Below are positions 18,201 through 25,785 of a DNA stretch of 64,000 nucleotides, piece after piece; the stretch's first letter is position 1; each line of letters begins with the position of its first letter. Position numbers and translations under genes: made by a program. A model generated the notes under the pieces. That model did no database searches. It had not been told where the DNA came from and saw only the letters and a program-made list of their open reading frames with translations. Origin of the DNA: Natronomicrosphaera sp040876735 (GTDB lineage: Bacteria; Planctomycetota; Phycisphaerae; Phycisphaerales; Phycisphaeraceae); assembly GCA_040876735.1 (NCBI GenBank), contig JBBDPC010000033.1, forward strand, positions 1-64,000, given 5' to 3'.

Positions 18201-18530
18201 GCGGCGCACTTCCTCGATCCCGCGAAACGGGTCCACGTCGTCATGAAATTCGGCGATCACCGCCCCGCCGCCTTCCGACAACGTCGTACGAATCTCCTTC
18301 ACCTCGTCCAGCTCGTCCAGCGCGTTTTCCACCTTCAACGCCAGCGACGTCTCCACCTCCTCCGGCGAAGCGCCAGGGTACGGCATCGTGATCAGCACCC
18401 GCTCGGGCGTCGACTCCGGGAAAAACTCGCGGCGCAGCATCACCCCCATCACCAGCCCGCCCACGAGCAACGTGAGCATCAGCAGGTTCACCACCACCGG
18501 CTTGTTCACGCCGAAGCGCGGCAGACTCAC
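15252..18530 (-). CDS. RND efflux pump inner-membrane permease
   Basis: A 1092-residue AcrB-family proton-driven exporter with two repeats of six helices and two large periplasmic loops. The start VSLPRFGVNKPVVVNLLMLTL is the usual first helix. TM4 carries LGLLVDDAIVVAEN (~residue 445), the adjacent Asp pair needed for proton relay. The second half has SGIVVNGSLILISFYNAE and RFRPIMLTSVTTVLGLTPLM, the matching TM10/11 segments. It starts with GTG: an excellent GGAGGAA lies 8 nt upstream inside the end of the adaptor gene, 3 nt apart. The pair has no TolC here, so it must borrow one, perhaps the 48.4-50 kb gene. Substrate unknown. Confidence 0.93.
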   Translation of the reverse strand: MSLPRFGVNKPVVVNLLMLTLLVGGLVMGVMLRREFFPESTPERVLITMPYPGASPEEVETSLALKVENALDELDEVKEIRTTLSEGGGAVIAEFHDDVDPFRGIEEVRRVMDGLSDLPQRAEEITVELLESRLPVIRLALHGQVQEQALKRSVRALRDELRTLEGMGRITTSGVREYEIRVDVSQEAMLRHGLSITAISERIGAWMEDVPGGTVEGAAEVVTVRTLGVPERVAAIEGIPLQAGPAGEMVRVRDVAEVREALVDERVVNRFEGEPAAMLTVFKAGDQDIVSMANMVEAYVRGRAGEPFEGGFVPELVASGRIRALGAVLPEPMVAGLEELLTTSTLRAYHLGQSSQVAIPAGVSLETMSNLARFVEDRLELLIRNAIYGAILVFATLLLVLNWRVATWVGIGLVTALAGTVLVMWWLDITLNLLTTFGLIVVLGLLVDDAIVVAENVQSRYQDGEPPMDAAVNGTLQVLWPVTATVLTTIAAFLPLMLIAGEMGDLLSALPVVVACALTVSLVEALLILPSHMGHTLRKRDMSRPGRAGDTLRRFERGRDDVILHRIVPAYARLLTWTVAHRYTAMAAAIALLLVSAGILAAGHLPFNFLPSEDAETVIVDLRMPIGTPVEQTLQVAERIERAAADQPEISSVSTLIGQRADIETGRSEATSPHLAQIFIELKEVDQRERTSGQVIASIRQATQGQLRGVDRVRFDEITGGPAGEDISIEVRGRDMAVLQQAANALKQQLADFEGVFEIADDHDRGQLELQVELTPTGAALGFDQQDVATQLRGYLFGLEAHVYAAEEEDIDVRVRIEEPVRRSLYQMQHVWVVSPTGTFVPLSEIATVRQTTGYATLKRVDRQRVITVTAATGPGISPETITPRLGLARIREAHPGVTLAFAGRQEQMAEAFGSLPYGFLAALAGIYVILAWLFGSYLQPLLVMCIIPFSVIGVVWGHVILGFELTFMSLIGFVALSGIVVNGSLILISFYNAERATGQSLHDAMISAGRARFRPIMLTSVTTVLGLTPLMLEQSFQARFLIPMAISVAAGLLVATVLLLILLPCMTLIADDIKRAGYFLWHGQPRPAAKG

Positions 18531-18533
18531 GGC

Positions 18534-19901
18534 CTATTCCTCCGGCTCGTCGCCGTTGTTGCCATGCTCAACCCCGGACGACCCCGCTTCTCCCACCGCC
18601 ACCGGCTGCACGGCCTGGCCATCCAGCACCGCCGCCGACGCGTTGGCCAGCACCAGTTGCCCCTCGGCCAGATCGTCCGCCAGCACCGCCCACTGCCGAT
18701 CCCCCTCAAGCCCCAGCCCGCGCACCGGGCCCTCGAACGCCCACGCGATCTCCACCGGCCGGCTGACCACCTGCCCCTGTTCGACCACCCGGATCGCCCC
18801 GTCCCGAATCGCCCGCCGCGGCACAACCCACCGTTGTTCGCGAATCTTGCTGTTCACCACGCCACGAACGAACATGCCGGGCATCAGCCTCTCCAGCCCC
18901 GGGTCCGTTCCCGTCCGCGTCTGGATTTCTTCCTGCGTCAGTTCCGCATACACCGTCACCGTGCGCGACTGGGCATCATTGCTCGGAGCGATGCGGCTGA
19001 TGGTCGCCCTCTCACGCCAACCCGCGCCGTTGATCGCTGTCAGTTCCACCGGGTCGCCCACCGTCACGCCGCCGCGCGCCGCCGCGGGCAACTGCAACGG
19101 CACCTCCATCCGCGCCAGCGACACCACGCGCGCCACGCGCTGCCCCGCCGCCACGCTTTCGCCCGCCTCCACGTCCACCGCGTCCACCACCCCCGCCAGC
19201 GGACTCGTGATCAGCGTCCGCTCCACGTTCAACCATGCCTGCGCCCGGGCCGACGCCTCCGCGCCCCGCTGCGCTTCAAGCTGACGGCGTCGCGCGGGAA
19301 TCTGCTCCAACGCTTCGCGCGTCGTCACCAGCGACCGCCGCGCCGCGATCCACTCGCGCGCGATGCGGTCCACTTCCTGTTCCGTGGCGACACCCTGCGC
19401 CTGCAACTGCTGCACGCGGGCACGCTCGCGCTCGGCGATCTCGACATCCTCACGCTCCAGTTCCAGACGCTCGGACAACTGCTCGGCCTGCACGTCCAAC
19501 TGCGCCAACTGGGCATCCAGCGCCGCGATCTGCTGCGTCGCCGCTTCCCACGCCCGGTTGAAGTCGCTGCTGTCCAGCCGCATCAGCAGCACCTCGCGCC
19601 GCACGGGCTGGCCCACCTCCACCTCCGCCGGCACATGCTCCACCGTCGCCGTCACACGCGCCGGCACATCCGCCGCGTCCCGCGACCGGGCCGTGCCGTA
19701 ACCCTGCCATTGCCGTGACACCGACACCGGCGTCGCCCGAAACACCAGCACCTCCGGCCGGGCCGTCTCCGCCCCCCGCCGCGCCGGCTCCGGCTGAATC
19801 CACCACAGCCACCCGTACGCCGCCAACCCAAGCAACAGCAGGCCAAGCCCCACTCCCAGACGGCTTGCCACGGCAATCCAACGATGTCGTTCTTCGGCCA
19901 T
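18534..19901 (-). CDS. RND periplasmic adaptor (membrane fusion protein)
   Basis: A 455-residue HlyD/AcrA-type adaptor, first gene of the pump operon. It has an N-terminal membrane anchor (LGVGLGLLLLGLAAYGWLWW). Next is a beta-barrel/lipoyl half opening VSVSRQWQGYGTARSRD, a long coiled coil (QIAALDAQLAQLDVQAEQLS onwards, to ~residue 200) and the second lipoyl half with ITSPLAGVVDAVDVEAGESV. A possible earlier ATG lies at 19922, but 19901 has AGGG at suitable distance. The frame stays open far upstream through fcl; that part is out-of-frame overlap, not protein. The acidic tail ends just before the RND start. Confidence 0.9.
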   Translation of the reverse strand: MAEERHRWIAVASRLGVGLGLLLLGLAAYGWLWWIQPEPARRGAETARPEVLVFRATPVSVSRQWQGYGTARSRDAADVPARVTATVEHVPAEVEVGQPVRREVLLMRLDSSDFNRAWEAATQQIAALDAQLAQLDVQAEQLSERLELEREDVEIAERERARVQQLQAQGVATEQEVDRIAREWIAARRSLVTTREALEQIPARRRQLEAQRGAEASARAQAWLNVERTLITSPLAGVVDAVDVEAGESVAAGQRVARVVSLARMEVPLQLPAAARGGVTVGDPVELTAINGAGWRERATISRIAPSNDAQSRTVTVYAELTQEEIQTRTGTDPGLERLMPGMFVRGVVNSKIREQRWVVPRRAIRDGAIRVVEQGQVVSRPVEIAWAFEGPVRGLGLEGDRQWAVLADDLAEGQLVLANASAAVLDGQAVQPVAVGEAGSSGVEHGNNGDEPEE

Positions 19902-20008
19902 AGACTTCGCCCTGACTCTCATCCTCGCAGGGGGCCCTGCACGGCACGGCACCGCGTGACAACCACCCACTATACGGAAAGCAACAGCCGGCGCGGCGGA
20001 CGCCAGCG

Positions 20009-20956
20009 TCAGGCGCCCTGGTGCTGACGCCACCAGTCGATGGTGTCGCGCAGGCCGACCTCGAACGGTGTGCTCGCCTGCCAGTTCAGACGCTCGCGGG
20101 CGCGGGCGGTGGCCAGGCAGCGGCGCGGCTGGCCGTCGGGCTTGGTGGAGTCCCAGCGGATCTCGCCTGAAAAGCCGGTCAGCTTCGCGATCAGGTGGAC
20201 CAGGCCCTTGATGGTGATCTCCTGCCCCGTGCCGAGGTTGACCGGCTCGGGCGTGCTGAGCCGTTCGGCGGCGGCGACGATGCCCTCGGCCGCATCCTTG
20301 ACGAAAAGGAACTCGCGCGACGCGCTGCCCGTGCCCCAGCAGGTGATGTGCGTGTCGCCGCGCGTGCGGGCGGTCTCGCACTTGCGGATCAGGGCGGGGA
20401 TGACGTGGCTGGTGGCCGGATCGAAGTTGTCGTGCGGGCCGTAGAGGTTGACCGGCACGACGACCGCGCTGGGCAGGCCGTACTCGCGCTGGTAGCCGTC
20501 GAGCATGACGAAGATCGCCTTCTTCGCCACGCCGTACGGTGCATTGGTTTCTTCCGGGTAGCCGTTCCAGAGTTCGGTTTCCTCGAACGGCACGGGGGCG
20601 AACTTGGGGTAGGCGCAGACCGTGCCGGTGTGGACGAACTTGTCGATGCCATGCACGCGGGCCTGCTCGACGAGGTGCAGACCCATCGCCATGTTCGCAT
20701 AGAAGAACCGGCCGGGGTGTTCACGGTTGGCCCCGATGCCGCCGACCTCCGCCGCGAGGTGGATCACCACGTCCGGCTTCGCGGCGTCATACCAGCGGGC
20801 AACGTCGGCTTCGCGCGTCAGGTCGTAATCTTTTCGCCGCGGCACGAAGAGTTGCTCGTCGCGCACGCCCCGCTGCCGCAGCACGTCGCAGACGAACCGG
20901 CCGAGAAACCCGGCCCCGCCGGTGACGCCGATGCGCTTGGTGGTCAGGTCGAGCAT
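20009..20956 (-). CDS. fcl: GDP-L-fucose synthase
   Basis: A 315-residue SDR enzyme, the bifunctional epimerase/reductase converting GDP-4-keto-6-deoxy-D-mannose to GDP-L-fucose. The dinucleotide motif IGVTGGAGFLGRFVCDVL is at the N-terminus, and AAEVGGIGANREHPGRFFYA and LYGPHDNFDP are strongly diagnostic of this enzyme. The catalytic Tyr and Lys are in NAPYGVAKKA. The start at 20956 has GAGGA upstream that overlaps the gmd stop codon, so it follows gmd by 8 bp. The longer frame to 21094 only runs through gmd and is rejected. Together they supply GDP-fucose for surface glycans. Confidence 0.95.
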   Translation of the reverse strand: MLDLTTKRIGVTGGAGFLGRFVCDVLRQRGVRDEQLFVPRRKDYDLTREADVARWYDAAKPDVVIHLAAEVGGIGANREHPGRFFYANMAMGLHLVEQARVHGIDKFVHTGTVCAYPKFAPVPFEETELWNGYPEETNAPYGVAKKAIFVMLDGYQREYGLPSAVVVPVNLYGPHDNFDPATSHVIPALIRKCETARTRGDTHITCWGTGSASREFLFVKDAAEGIVAAAERLSTPEPVNLGTGQEITIKGLVHLIAKLTGFSGEIRWDSTKPDGQPRRCLATARARERLNWQASTPFEVGLRDTIDWWRQHQGA

Positions 20957-20964
20957 GGCTTTCC

Positions 20965-22023
20965 TCACCCCGCCCCGATGGGCGTGCTGATGTCGTGGCC
21001 GGCGTCGCGGAGGGTCTTCTCCCGCCGGGCCAGCTCCAGGTCGTGCTCGACCATCATGGCGACCAGTTCGTCGAAGCTCACCTTCGGCTGCCACTTGAGC
21101 GTCTGCTTCGCTTTCGTGGGGTCGCCCAGCAGCAGGTCGACCTCGGCGGGGCGGAGGTAGCGCGGGTCGTGGGCGACGAAGTCTTTGTAGTCCAGCCCGG
21201 CGTGGCCGAACGCCTTCTCGCAGAACGTCTTCACCGCGTAGGTTTCGCCGGTGGCGATGACGTAGTCGTCCGGCTCATCCTGCTGAAGCATCCGCCACAT
21301 CGCCTCAACATAGTCGCCGGCGAAGCCCCAGTCGCGCTGGGCGTCGAGGTTGCCGAGGTAGAGGTTCTTCTGCAGGCCCAGCTTGATGCGGCCGACGGCG
21401 CGGGTGATCTTGCGGGTGACGAAGGTTTCGCCACGGCGGGGCGACTCGTGGTTGAACAGGATGCCGCAGGAGGCGTGCAGGCCGTAGCTTTCGCGGTAGT
21501 TCACGGTCATCCAGTGGGCGTAGACCTTGGCGGCGCCGTAGGGCGAGCGGGGGTAGAAGGGCGTGGTCTCGCGCTGGGGCGTCTGGGCCACCTTGCCGAA
21601 TTGCTCGGAACTGGAGGCCTGGTAGTAGCGGATCTGATAGCCGCTGTAGTCCTGGAAGTCGCGCACGGCTTCGAGCAGCTTCAAGGCGCCGAGGCCGGTG
21701 ATGTCGGCGGTGTGCACCGGCTGGTCGAAGCTAACGCGGACGTGGCTTTGCGCGCCGAGGTTGTAGACCTCGGTGGGCTTGACGTGGCGAACAAGCCGGG
21801 CGAGGCCGTTGGCGTCGGTGAGGTCGGCGTGGTGGAGCAGGAGGCGGGGGTTGGGCTCGTGCGGGTCCTGGTAGAGGTGGTCGATGCGGTCGGTGTTGAA
21901 CGTGCTGGCGCGGCGGATCAGGCCGTGCACTTCGTAGCCTTTGCTCAACAGCAGCTCCGCGAGGTACGAGCCGTCCTGTCCGGTGACGCCGGTGACCAGC
22001 GCTCGCTTGGGGTGCATGGGCAT
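20965..22023 (-). CDS. gmd: GDP-mannose 4,6-dehydratase
   Basis: A 352-residue enzyme making GDP-4-keto-6-deoxymannose from GDP-mannose, upstream of fcl. The start has ALVTGVTGQDGSYLAELLL, followed by VHGLIRRASTFNTDRIDHLY, both near-invariant in GMD. ASSSEQFGKV and the YxxxK pair in SPYGAAKVYAHWMTVNYRE give the active site. NHESPRRGETFVTRKITRA and LGNLDAQRDWGFAGDYVEAM are also hallmark blocks. The first of two close ATGs is used. Divergent from the enolase-superfamily gene. Confidence 0.97.
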   Translation of the reverse strand: MPMHPKRALVTGVTGQDGSYLAELLLSKGYEVHGLIRRASTFNTDRIDHLYQDPHEPNPRLLLHHADLTDANGLARLVRHVKPTEVYNLGAQSHVRVSFDQPVHTADITGLGALKLLEAVRDFQDYSGYQIRYYQASSSEQFGKVAQTPQRETTPFYPRSPYGAAKVYAHWMTVNYRESYGLHASCGILFNHESPRRGETFVTRKITRAVGRIKLGLQKNLYLGNLDAQRDWGFAGDYVEAMWRMLQQDEPDDYVIATGETYAVKTFCEKAFGHAGLDYKDFVAHDPRYLRPAEVDLLLGDPTKAKQTLKWQPKVSFDELVAMMVEHDLELARREKTLRDAGHDISTPIGAG

Positions 22024-22116
22024 GAAAAGAAAACCTTATTGGAGAAACGGGGAAGGCGATCGTCCACAACCACAGCCGCCACCGCCTCCGCCGGCGGTAC
22101 GATTCTCTATCTTATC

Positions 22117-22140
22117 GAGCCTTGAGCCGTTCGCTTTAAG
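22117..22140. repeat. dispersed 24-25 nt repeat, copy 1
   Basis: A 24-mer beginning GAGCCTTGAGCCG and ending TTCGCTTTAAG is repeated exactly at 56476-56499, with the following C also shared. It lies in the gap between divergent gmd and the enolase-type gene. That gap also holds a GC hairpin (CCGCCACCGCC / GGCGG) and AT-rich DNA that may carry the gmd promoter. Confidence 0.7.
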
Positions 22141-22206
22141 CCGGCAGCCAGAATGTTCCGATCAGGTCGGCCGGTCGCGGGCTCGCCCGGGCACCGCGTG
22201 GGGCCT

Positions 22207-22212
22207 TATACT
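22207..22212 (+). promoter_or_regulatory. -10-like TATACT, 7 nt before ATG (leaderless candidate)
   Basis: TATACT ends 7 nt before the ATG at 22220. The intervening GGCCGGC is no ribosome-binding site. This is the closest match to a sigma-70 -10 box among the five leaderless candidates in the window. Confidence 0.5.
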
Positions 22213-22219
22213 GGCCGGC

Positions 22220-23641
22220 ATGGCCATCCGTCTTGACCACGTCGAGCTTTTTCAGACCCCGATGCGCACGCGCATGCCGTTCCGCTTCGGGATCGCCACG
22301 CTCACCGAGCTGCCGCACGTGATCGTCCGCGCCCGCCTGCGCGTGGATGGGCAGACCGTCCATGGCTATGCGGCCGACGGTCTCTCGCCCAAGTGGTTCA
22401 CCAAGCAGCCCGACGAGCCGGTCGACCGCGAGCTGGCCGACCTATGGCAGGTGGTCCGCAATGCCGCCGAGGCGGGCGCTGGATTGACAGGGCCGACGGT
22501 CTTCGCGCTCTGGCATCGCCTCTATCAGACGCAGGCGCTGTGGGCGGAGCAGACGGCCCACCCACCGCTGCTGTGGAGCTTTGGCGCGTCGCTGATCGAG
22601 CGGGCCGTGATCGACGGCTTCTGCCGGGCGACGCAGACCTCGTTCGCCGACGCCGTCCGCCGCAACACGCTGGGCATCGAGCTGGGCGACATCCACAAGC
22701 CGTTGACCGACGTCGAGCCCGCCGCGCTGCTGCCCGGGCAGCCGGTGCGCTCGATGGCGGCACGGCACACGGTCGGGCTCAGCGATCCGCTGGACGACAG
22801 CGATCTCGACGGCATCGACCGCCTGGACGACGGCCTGCCGCAGACGCTTGAACAGGCCATCGCGACGTACGGGTTGACGCATTTCAAGATCAAGCTCCTC
22901 GGCAAGCCGGACGACGACCTCGCCCGCCTCCGCCGACTGGCGGCCGTGATCGGCCGCGACGGCCGGCCGTTCGCCTTCACGCTCGACGGCAACGAGACCT
23001 ACCAGGCCGTCGAGCCGTTCCGCGACCTGGCGCAGTCCATCTGCGACGACACGTCGTTGCACGCGTTCATGCAGCACATGCTGTTCGTCGAGCAGCCGTT
23101 CCATCGGCGGATCGCGCTCAGCGACGCGGTGCAGGAAGCGTTGCTGGCGTGGAAGGATCGGCCGGCGATCATCATCGACGAGTCGGACGCGACGCTGCAC
23201 AGCCTGCCGCGGGCGCTGGACTGCGGCTATGCGGGCACAAGCCACAAGAACTGCAAGGGGGTGTTCAAGGGGATCGCCGGGGCCTGCCTTCTGGAACACC
23301 TGCGCCGCGAGGAGCCGGGGCGGACGTTCGTGCTCAGCGGCGAAGACCTCTCGAACGTCGGCCCGATCGCCCTGCCGCAGGACCTGGCGGTGGCGGCGAC
23401 GCTGGGGCTGGAACACATCGAGCGCAACGGGCATCACTATTTCAAAGGCCTGTCCATGTTCCCCGACGCAGTGCAGCAGCAGGTGCTCGAAGCGCACGGC
23501 GACCTGTACCGCCGGCACGAGCAGGGCTTTGCGACGGTGAAGATCACGGACGGGCGGATCGCGATCGATTCGGTGGTGGACGCGCCGTTCGGCACACCGG
23601 TGGCGCATGATCCTGAAACGCTGGCGATGGAGCCGGCATGA
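22220..23641 (+). CDS. enolase-superfamily enzyme (mandelate racemase/muconate lactonizing type)
   Basis: 473 residues. The capping domain is at the N-terminus (MAIRLDHVELFQTPMRTRMPF) and the TIM barrel follows. Expected catalytic features are visible: a KxK motif in HFKIKLLG, then metal-ligand segments FTLDGNE, FVEQPF and IIIDESD, at the spacing of barrel strands 2 to 6. Such enzymes abstract the alpha-proton of a carboxylate, often a sugar acid. The protein is ~80 residues longer than typical members, with an insert around 110-200. The start is fixed by the alignment of MAIRLDHVELF; the open frame before it overlaps gmd and is non-coding. Substrate unknown. Confidence 0.82.
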   Translation: MAIRLDHVELFQTPMRTRMPFRFGIATLTELPHVIVRARLRVDGQTVHGYAADGLSPKWFTKQPDEPVDRELADLWQVVRNAAEAGAGLTGPTVFALWHRLYQTQALWAEQTAHPPLLWSFGASLIERAVIDGFCRATQTSFADAVRRNTLGIELGDIHKPLTDVEPAALLPGQPVRSMAARHTVGLSDPLDDSDLDGIDRLDDGLPQTLEQAIATYGLTHFKIKLLGKPDDDLARLRRLAAVIGRDGRPFAFTLDGNETYQAVEPFRDLAQSICDDTSLHAFMQHMLFVEQPFHRRIALSDAVQEALLAWKDRPAIIIDESDATLHSLPRALDCGYAGTSHKNCKGVFKGIAGACLLEHLRREEPGRTFVLSGEDLSNVGPIALPQDLAVAATLGLEHIERNGHHYFKGLSMFPDAVQQQVLEAHGDLYRRHEQGFATVKITDGRIAIDSVVDAPFGTPVAHDPETLAMEPA

Positions 23642-23652
23642 GCGACGGCCCC

Positions 23653-23732
23653 GTTCGCCGTCGCCTTTACGGCGACGCGGATGGCGATCGGAATCCGAAC
23701 GACTGCGCGTCGCCGTAAAGGCGACGGCGAAC
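23653..23732. repeat. perfect 27-bp inverted repeat
   Basis: Arms 23653-23679 and 23706-23732 are exact inverted copies of 27 nt around a 26-nt spacer, starting 11 nt after the enolase-type stop. Each arm is itself nearly palindromic (GTCGCC-TTTA-CGGCGAC), so either one long stem or two short hairpins can form. It could terminate the upstream transcript. Confidence 0.85.
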
Positions 23733-23780
23733 CTCGAATCCGCAGCGCTGACTTTTTAGGACTGACTGCAATAATCCCCC

Positions 23781-25520
23781 ATGGCACACACCCCCACCCC
23801 GACGCGTCGTTTCGTTCCCGCCGACATCGACCTCGCCGACTGGGCGCAGCTTGAGCCGCTGTTTCACACACTGCGTGACCGCTCGCTCGAATCACCGGCC
23901 GAGGTGGAGCAATGGTTGCGCGACCTCTCGGAGTTGACCGCGGTGGTATCCGAATATGGCTCGCGGCGGCGGATCGATCAGGCCTGCCACACGGACGACC
24001 CGGCCATCGAGAAGGCGTTTCTGCATTACGTGGAGCACATCGCGCCGAAGATGAAGCCCGCCTTTTTCGCGTTGCAGAAGAAGCTGCTCGATTCGCCACA
24101 GCGCGACGCGCTCCAGGGCGAGCGGTATGAAGTGCTGCTGCGCGAATGGCAGGCGGACGTGGACCTGTTCCGCGAGGCGAACGTGCCGTTGCAGACGCAG
24201 GCGACGAAGCTGGTGAGCGAATATGACAAGCTGATCGGTGCGATGGAGGTGGACTTCCAGGGCAAGACGCGGACGTTGCAGCAGCTTGCCCGGTTTCTGG
24301 AGGAACCGGACCGGGAGGTGCGCGAGCAGGCGTGGACGCTGAGCGCGCATCGTCGGTTGCAGGATCGCGAGGCGATCGAGGGGGTGTTCGAGAAGCTGCT
24401 GGGGTTGCGTCAGCAGATCGCGGTGAATGCGGACAAGCGGGACTACCGCGATTACGTGTGGCAGTCGTATGCGCGGTTTGACTATTCGCCGGAAGATTGC
24501 CTGGCGTTTGCGGATGCGATCGAGCAGGTGTGCATGCCGCTGGTGGCGAAGCTGGACGAGCAGCGGCGGGCAAAGCTGGGGGTGGACACGCTTCGGCCGT
24601 GGGACCTGTCGGTGGACGTGGCGGGCCGTGCGCCGTTGTCGCCGTTCGATGCCGACGAGCCGGGCGAACTGGTGGCGCGGACGCGCGAGGTGTTCGGCCG
24701 ACTGTCGCCGGAGCTGGCGCAGGAGTTTGGCGGGCTGACGTTTGAGCGGAACCTGGACCTGGAAAGCCGGCGCGGCAAGCGGGCGGGCGGGTTTCAAAGT
24801 GCGTTGGAAGAGTCGGGCGAGCCGTTCATCTTCATGAACGCCGCCGGCTCGCAGCGCGACGTGGAGACGCTGCTGCACGAAGGTGGGCATGCGTTTCACT
24901 TTCTGTGGTCGTGGCGGGCGGAGCCGCTGGTGTTTCTGCGTCATGCGCCGCTGGAGTTTTGCGAAGTGGCGAGCATGGCGATGGAGCTGATGGGCTCGCA
25001 TCACCTGGACGTGTTCTATCCGGACGAAGCGTCGCAGGCCCGGGCGCAGCGGACGATACTGGAGGGGCTGGTGCGGCTGTTTCCGTGGATCACGACGATC
25101 GACAGCTTCCAGCACTGGCTGTACACGCACCCGGGGCACACGGAAGACGAAAGACGGGCACAGTGGCTGTCGCTGATGGACCGGTTCAACAGCCCGGTGG
25201 TGGACTGGTCGGGGCATGAAGACGCACGGGCAAACCTCTGGCATAAGCAGTTGCACCTGTTCCACCGGCCGTTTTACTACATCGAGTACGGCATCGCGCA
25301 GCTCGGGGCGTTGCAGCTCTGGGCGCAGTTCAAGCAGGACCGGGAGGAGGCGATGCGGCACTACCGCGAGGCGTTGAAGCTGGGGGGGACACGGCCGTTG
25401 CCGAAGCTGTTCGAAGCGGCGGGCTTGCGGTTCGACTTCACACGGGCGACGCTGGAGCCGTTGATGGCGGCGGTGTGGTCGGAGCTGGAGGCGCTGCCGG
25501 AGGAAGCGGCGAGCGGGTGA
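23781..25520 (+). CDS. M3 family oligoendopeptidase
   Basis: A 579-residue metallopeptidase of the oligoendopeptidase F/M3B group, cutting short peptides in the cytoplasm. The zinc motif is HEGGH at residues 366-370 (LLHEGGHAFH); the third ligand is a Glu in LEFCEVASMAME. The C-terminal helical block with HRPFYYIEYGIAQLGALQLW is also typical, and length is normal. No signal peptide is present. The start is an ATG with AATAAT five nt upstream and no SD, possibly another leaderless gene. It is flanked by repeats on both sides and appears monocistronic. Confidence 0.92.
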   Translation: MAHTPTPTRRFVPADIDLADWAQLEPLFHTLRDRSLESPAEVEQWLRDLSELTAVVSEYGSRRRIDQACHTDDPAIEKAFLHYVEHIAPKMKPAFFALQKKLLDSPQRDALQGERYEVLLREWQADVDLFREANVPLQTQATKLVSEYDKLIGAMEVDFQGKTRTLQQLARFLEEPDREVREQAWTLSAHRRLQDREAIEGVFEKLLGLRQQIAVNADKRDYRDYVWQSYARFDYSPEDCLAFADAIEQVCMPLVAKLDEQRRAKLGVDTLRPWDLSVDVAGRAPLSPFDADEPGELVARTREVFGRLSPELAQEFGGLTFERNLDLESRRGKRAGGFQSALEESGEPFIFMNAAGSQRDVETLLHEGGHAFHFLWSWRAEPLVFLRHAPLEFCEVASMAMELMGSHHLDVFYPDEASQARAQRTILEGLVRLFPWITTIDSFQHWLYTHPGHTEDERRAQWLSLMDRFNSPVVDWSGHEDARANLWHKQLHLFHRPFYYIEYGIAQLGALQLWAQFKQDREEAMRHYREALKLGGTRPLPKLFEAAGLRFDFTRATLEPLMAAVWSELEALPEEAASG

Positions 25521-25579
25521 GGGATGAATCCTCGAGGTAGAGGATGGAGAAGGGACGCTGGTTGCAGCCTGTCACTGAG

Positions 25580-25692
25580 TTTTGACGGGATAACAGGATC
25601 GGCGGGATGGAGAGGATCGAGACAGAGAGACAAGGAAGAAAATTAAAAACTCCCGTCCTGTCGATTCGGCCGATCCTGTGATCCGGTCAAAA
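25580..25692. repeat. inverted repeat with GGAT-rich low-complexity arms
   Basis: Arms 25580-25610 and 25662-25692 match inversely at about 26 of 31 positions. Each is built from GGAT words spaced 8-9 bp (TTTTGACGGGATAACAGGAT...). Nearby at about 25716-25745 is a second low-complexity piece related to ACCACAGAGATACGGAG. The 265-bp gap between the M3 peptidase and the oxidoreductase holds nothing else. Confidence 0.65.
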
Positions 25693-25785
25693 AGCAGCCA
25701 CCGTCGATCAACGAATGCGCATCTCCGTATCTCTGTGGTGAACAAGCGTCTGATAGATCATTGAAATTCCATAAGCGAGGTTGTG

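Noticed and set aside
19902..20381. Larger first adaptor protein starting within fcl
   Set aside because: This part is fcl read in a different frame; the membrane anchor follows the ATG at 19901.
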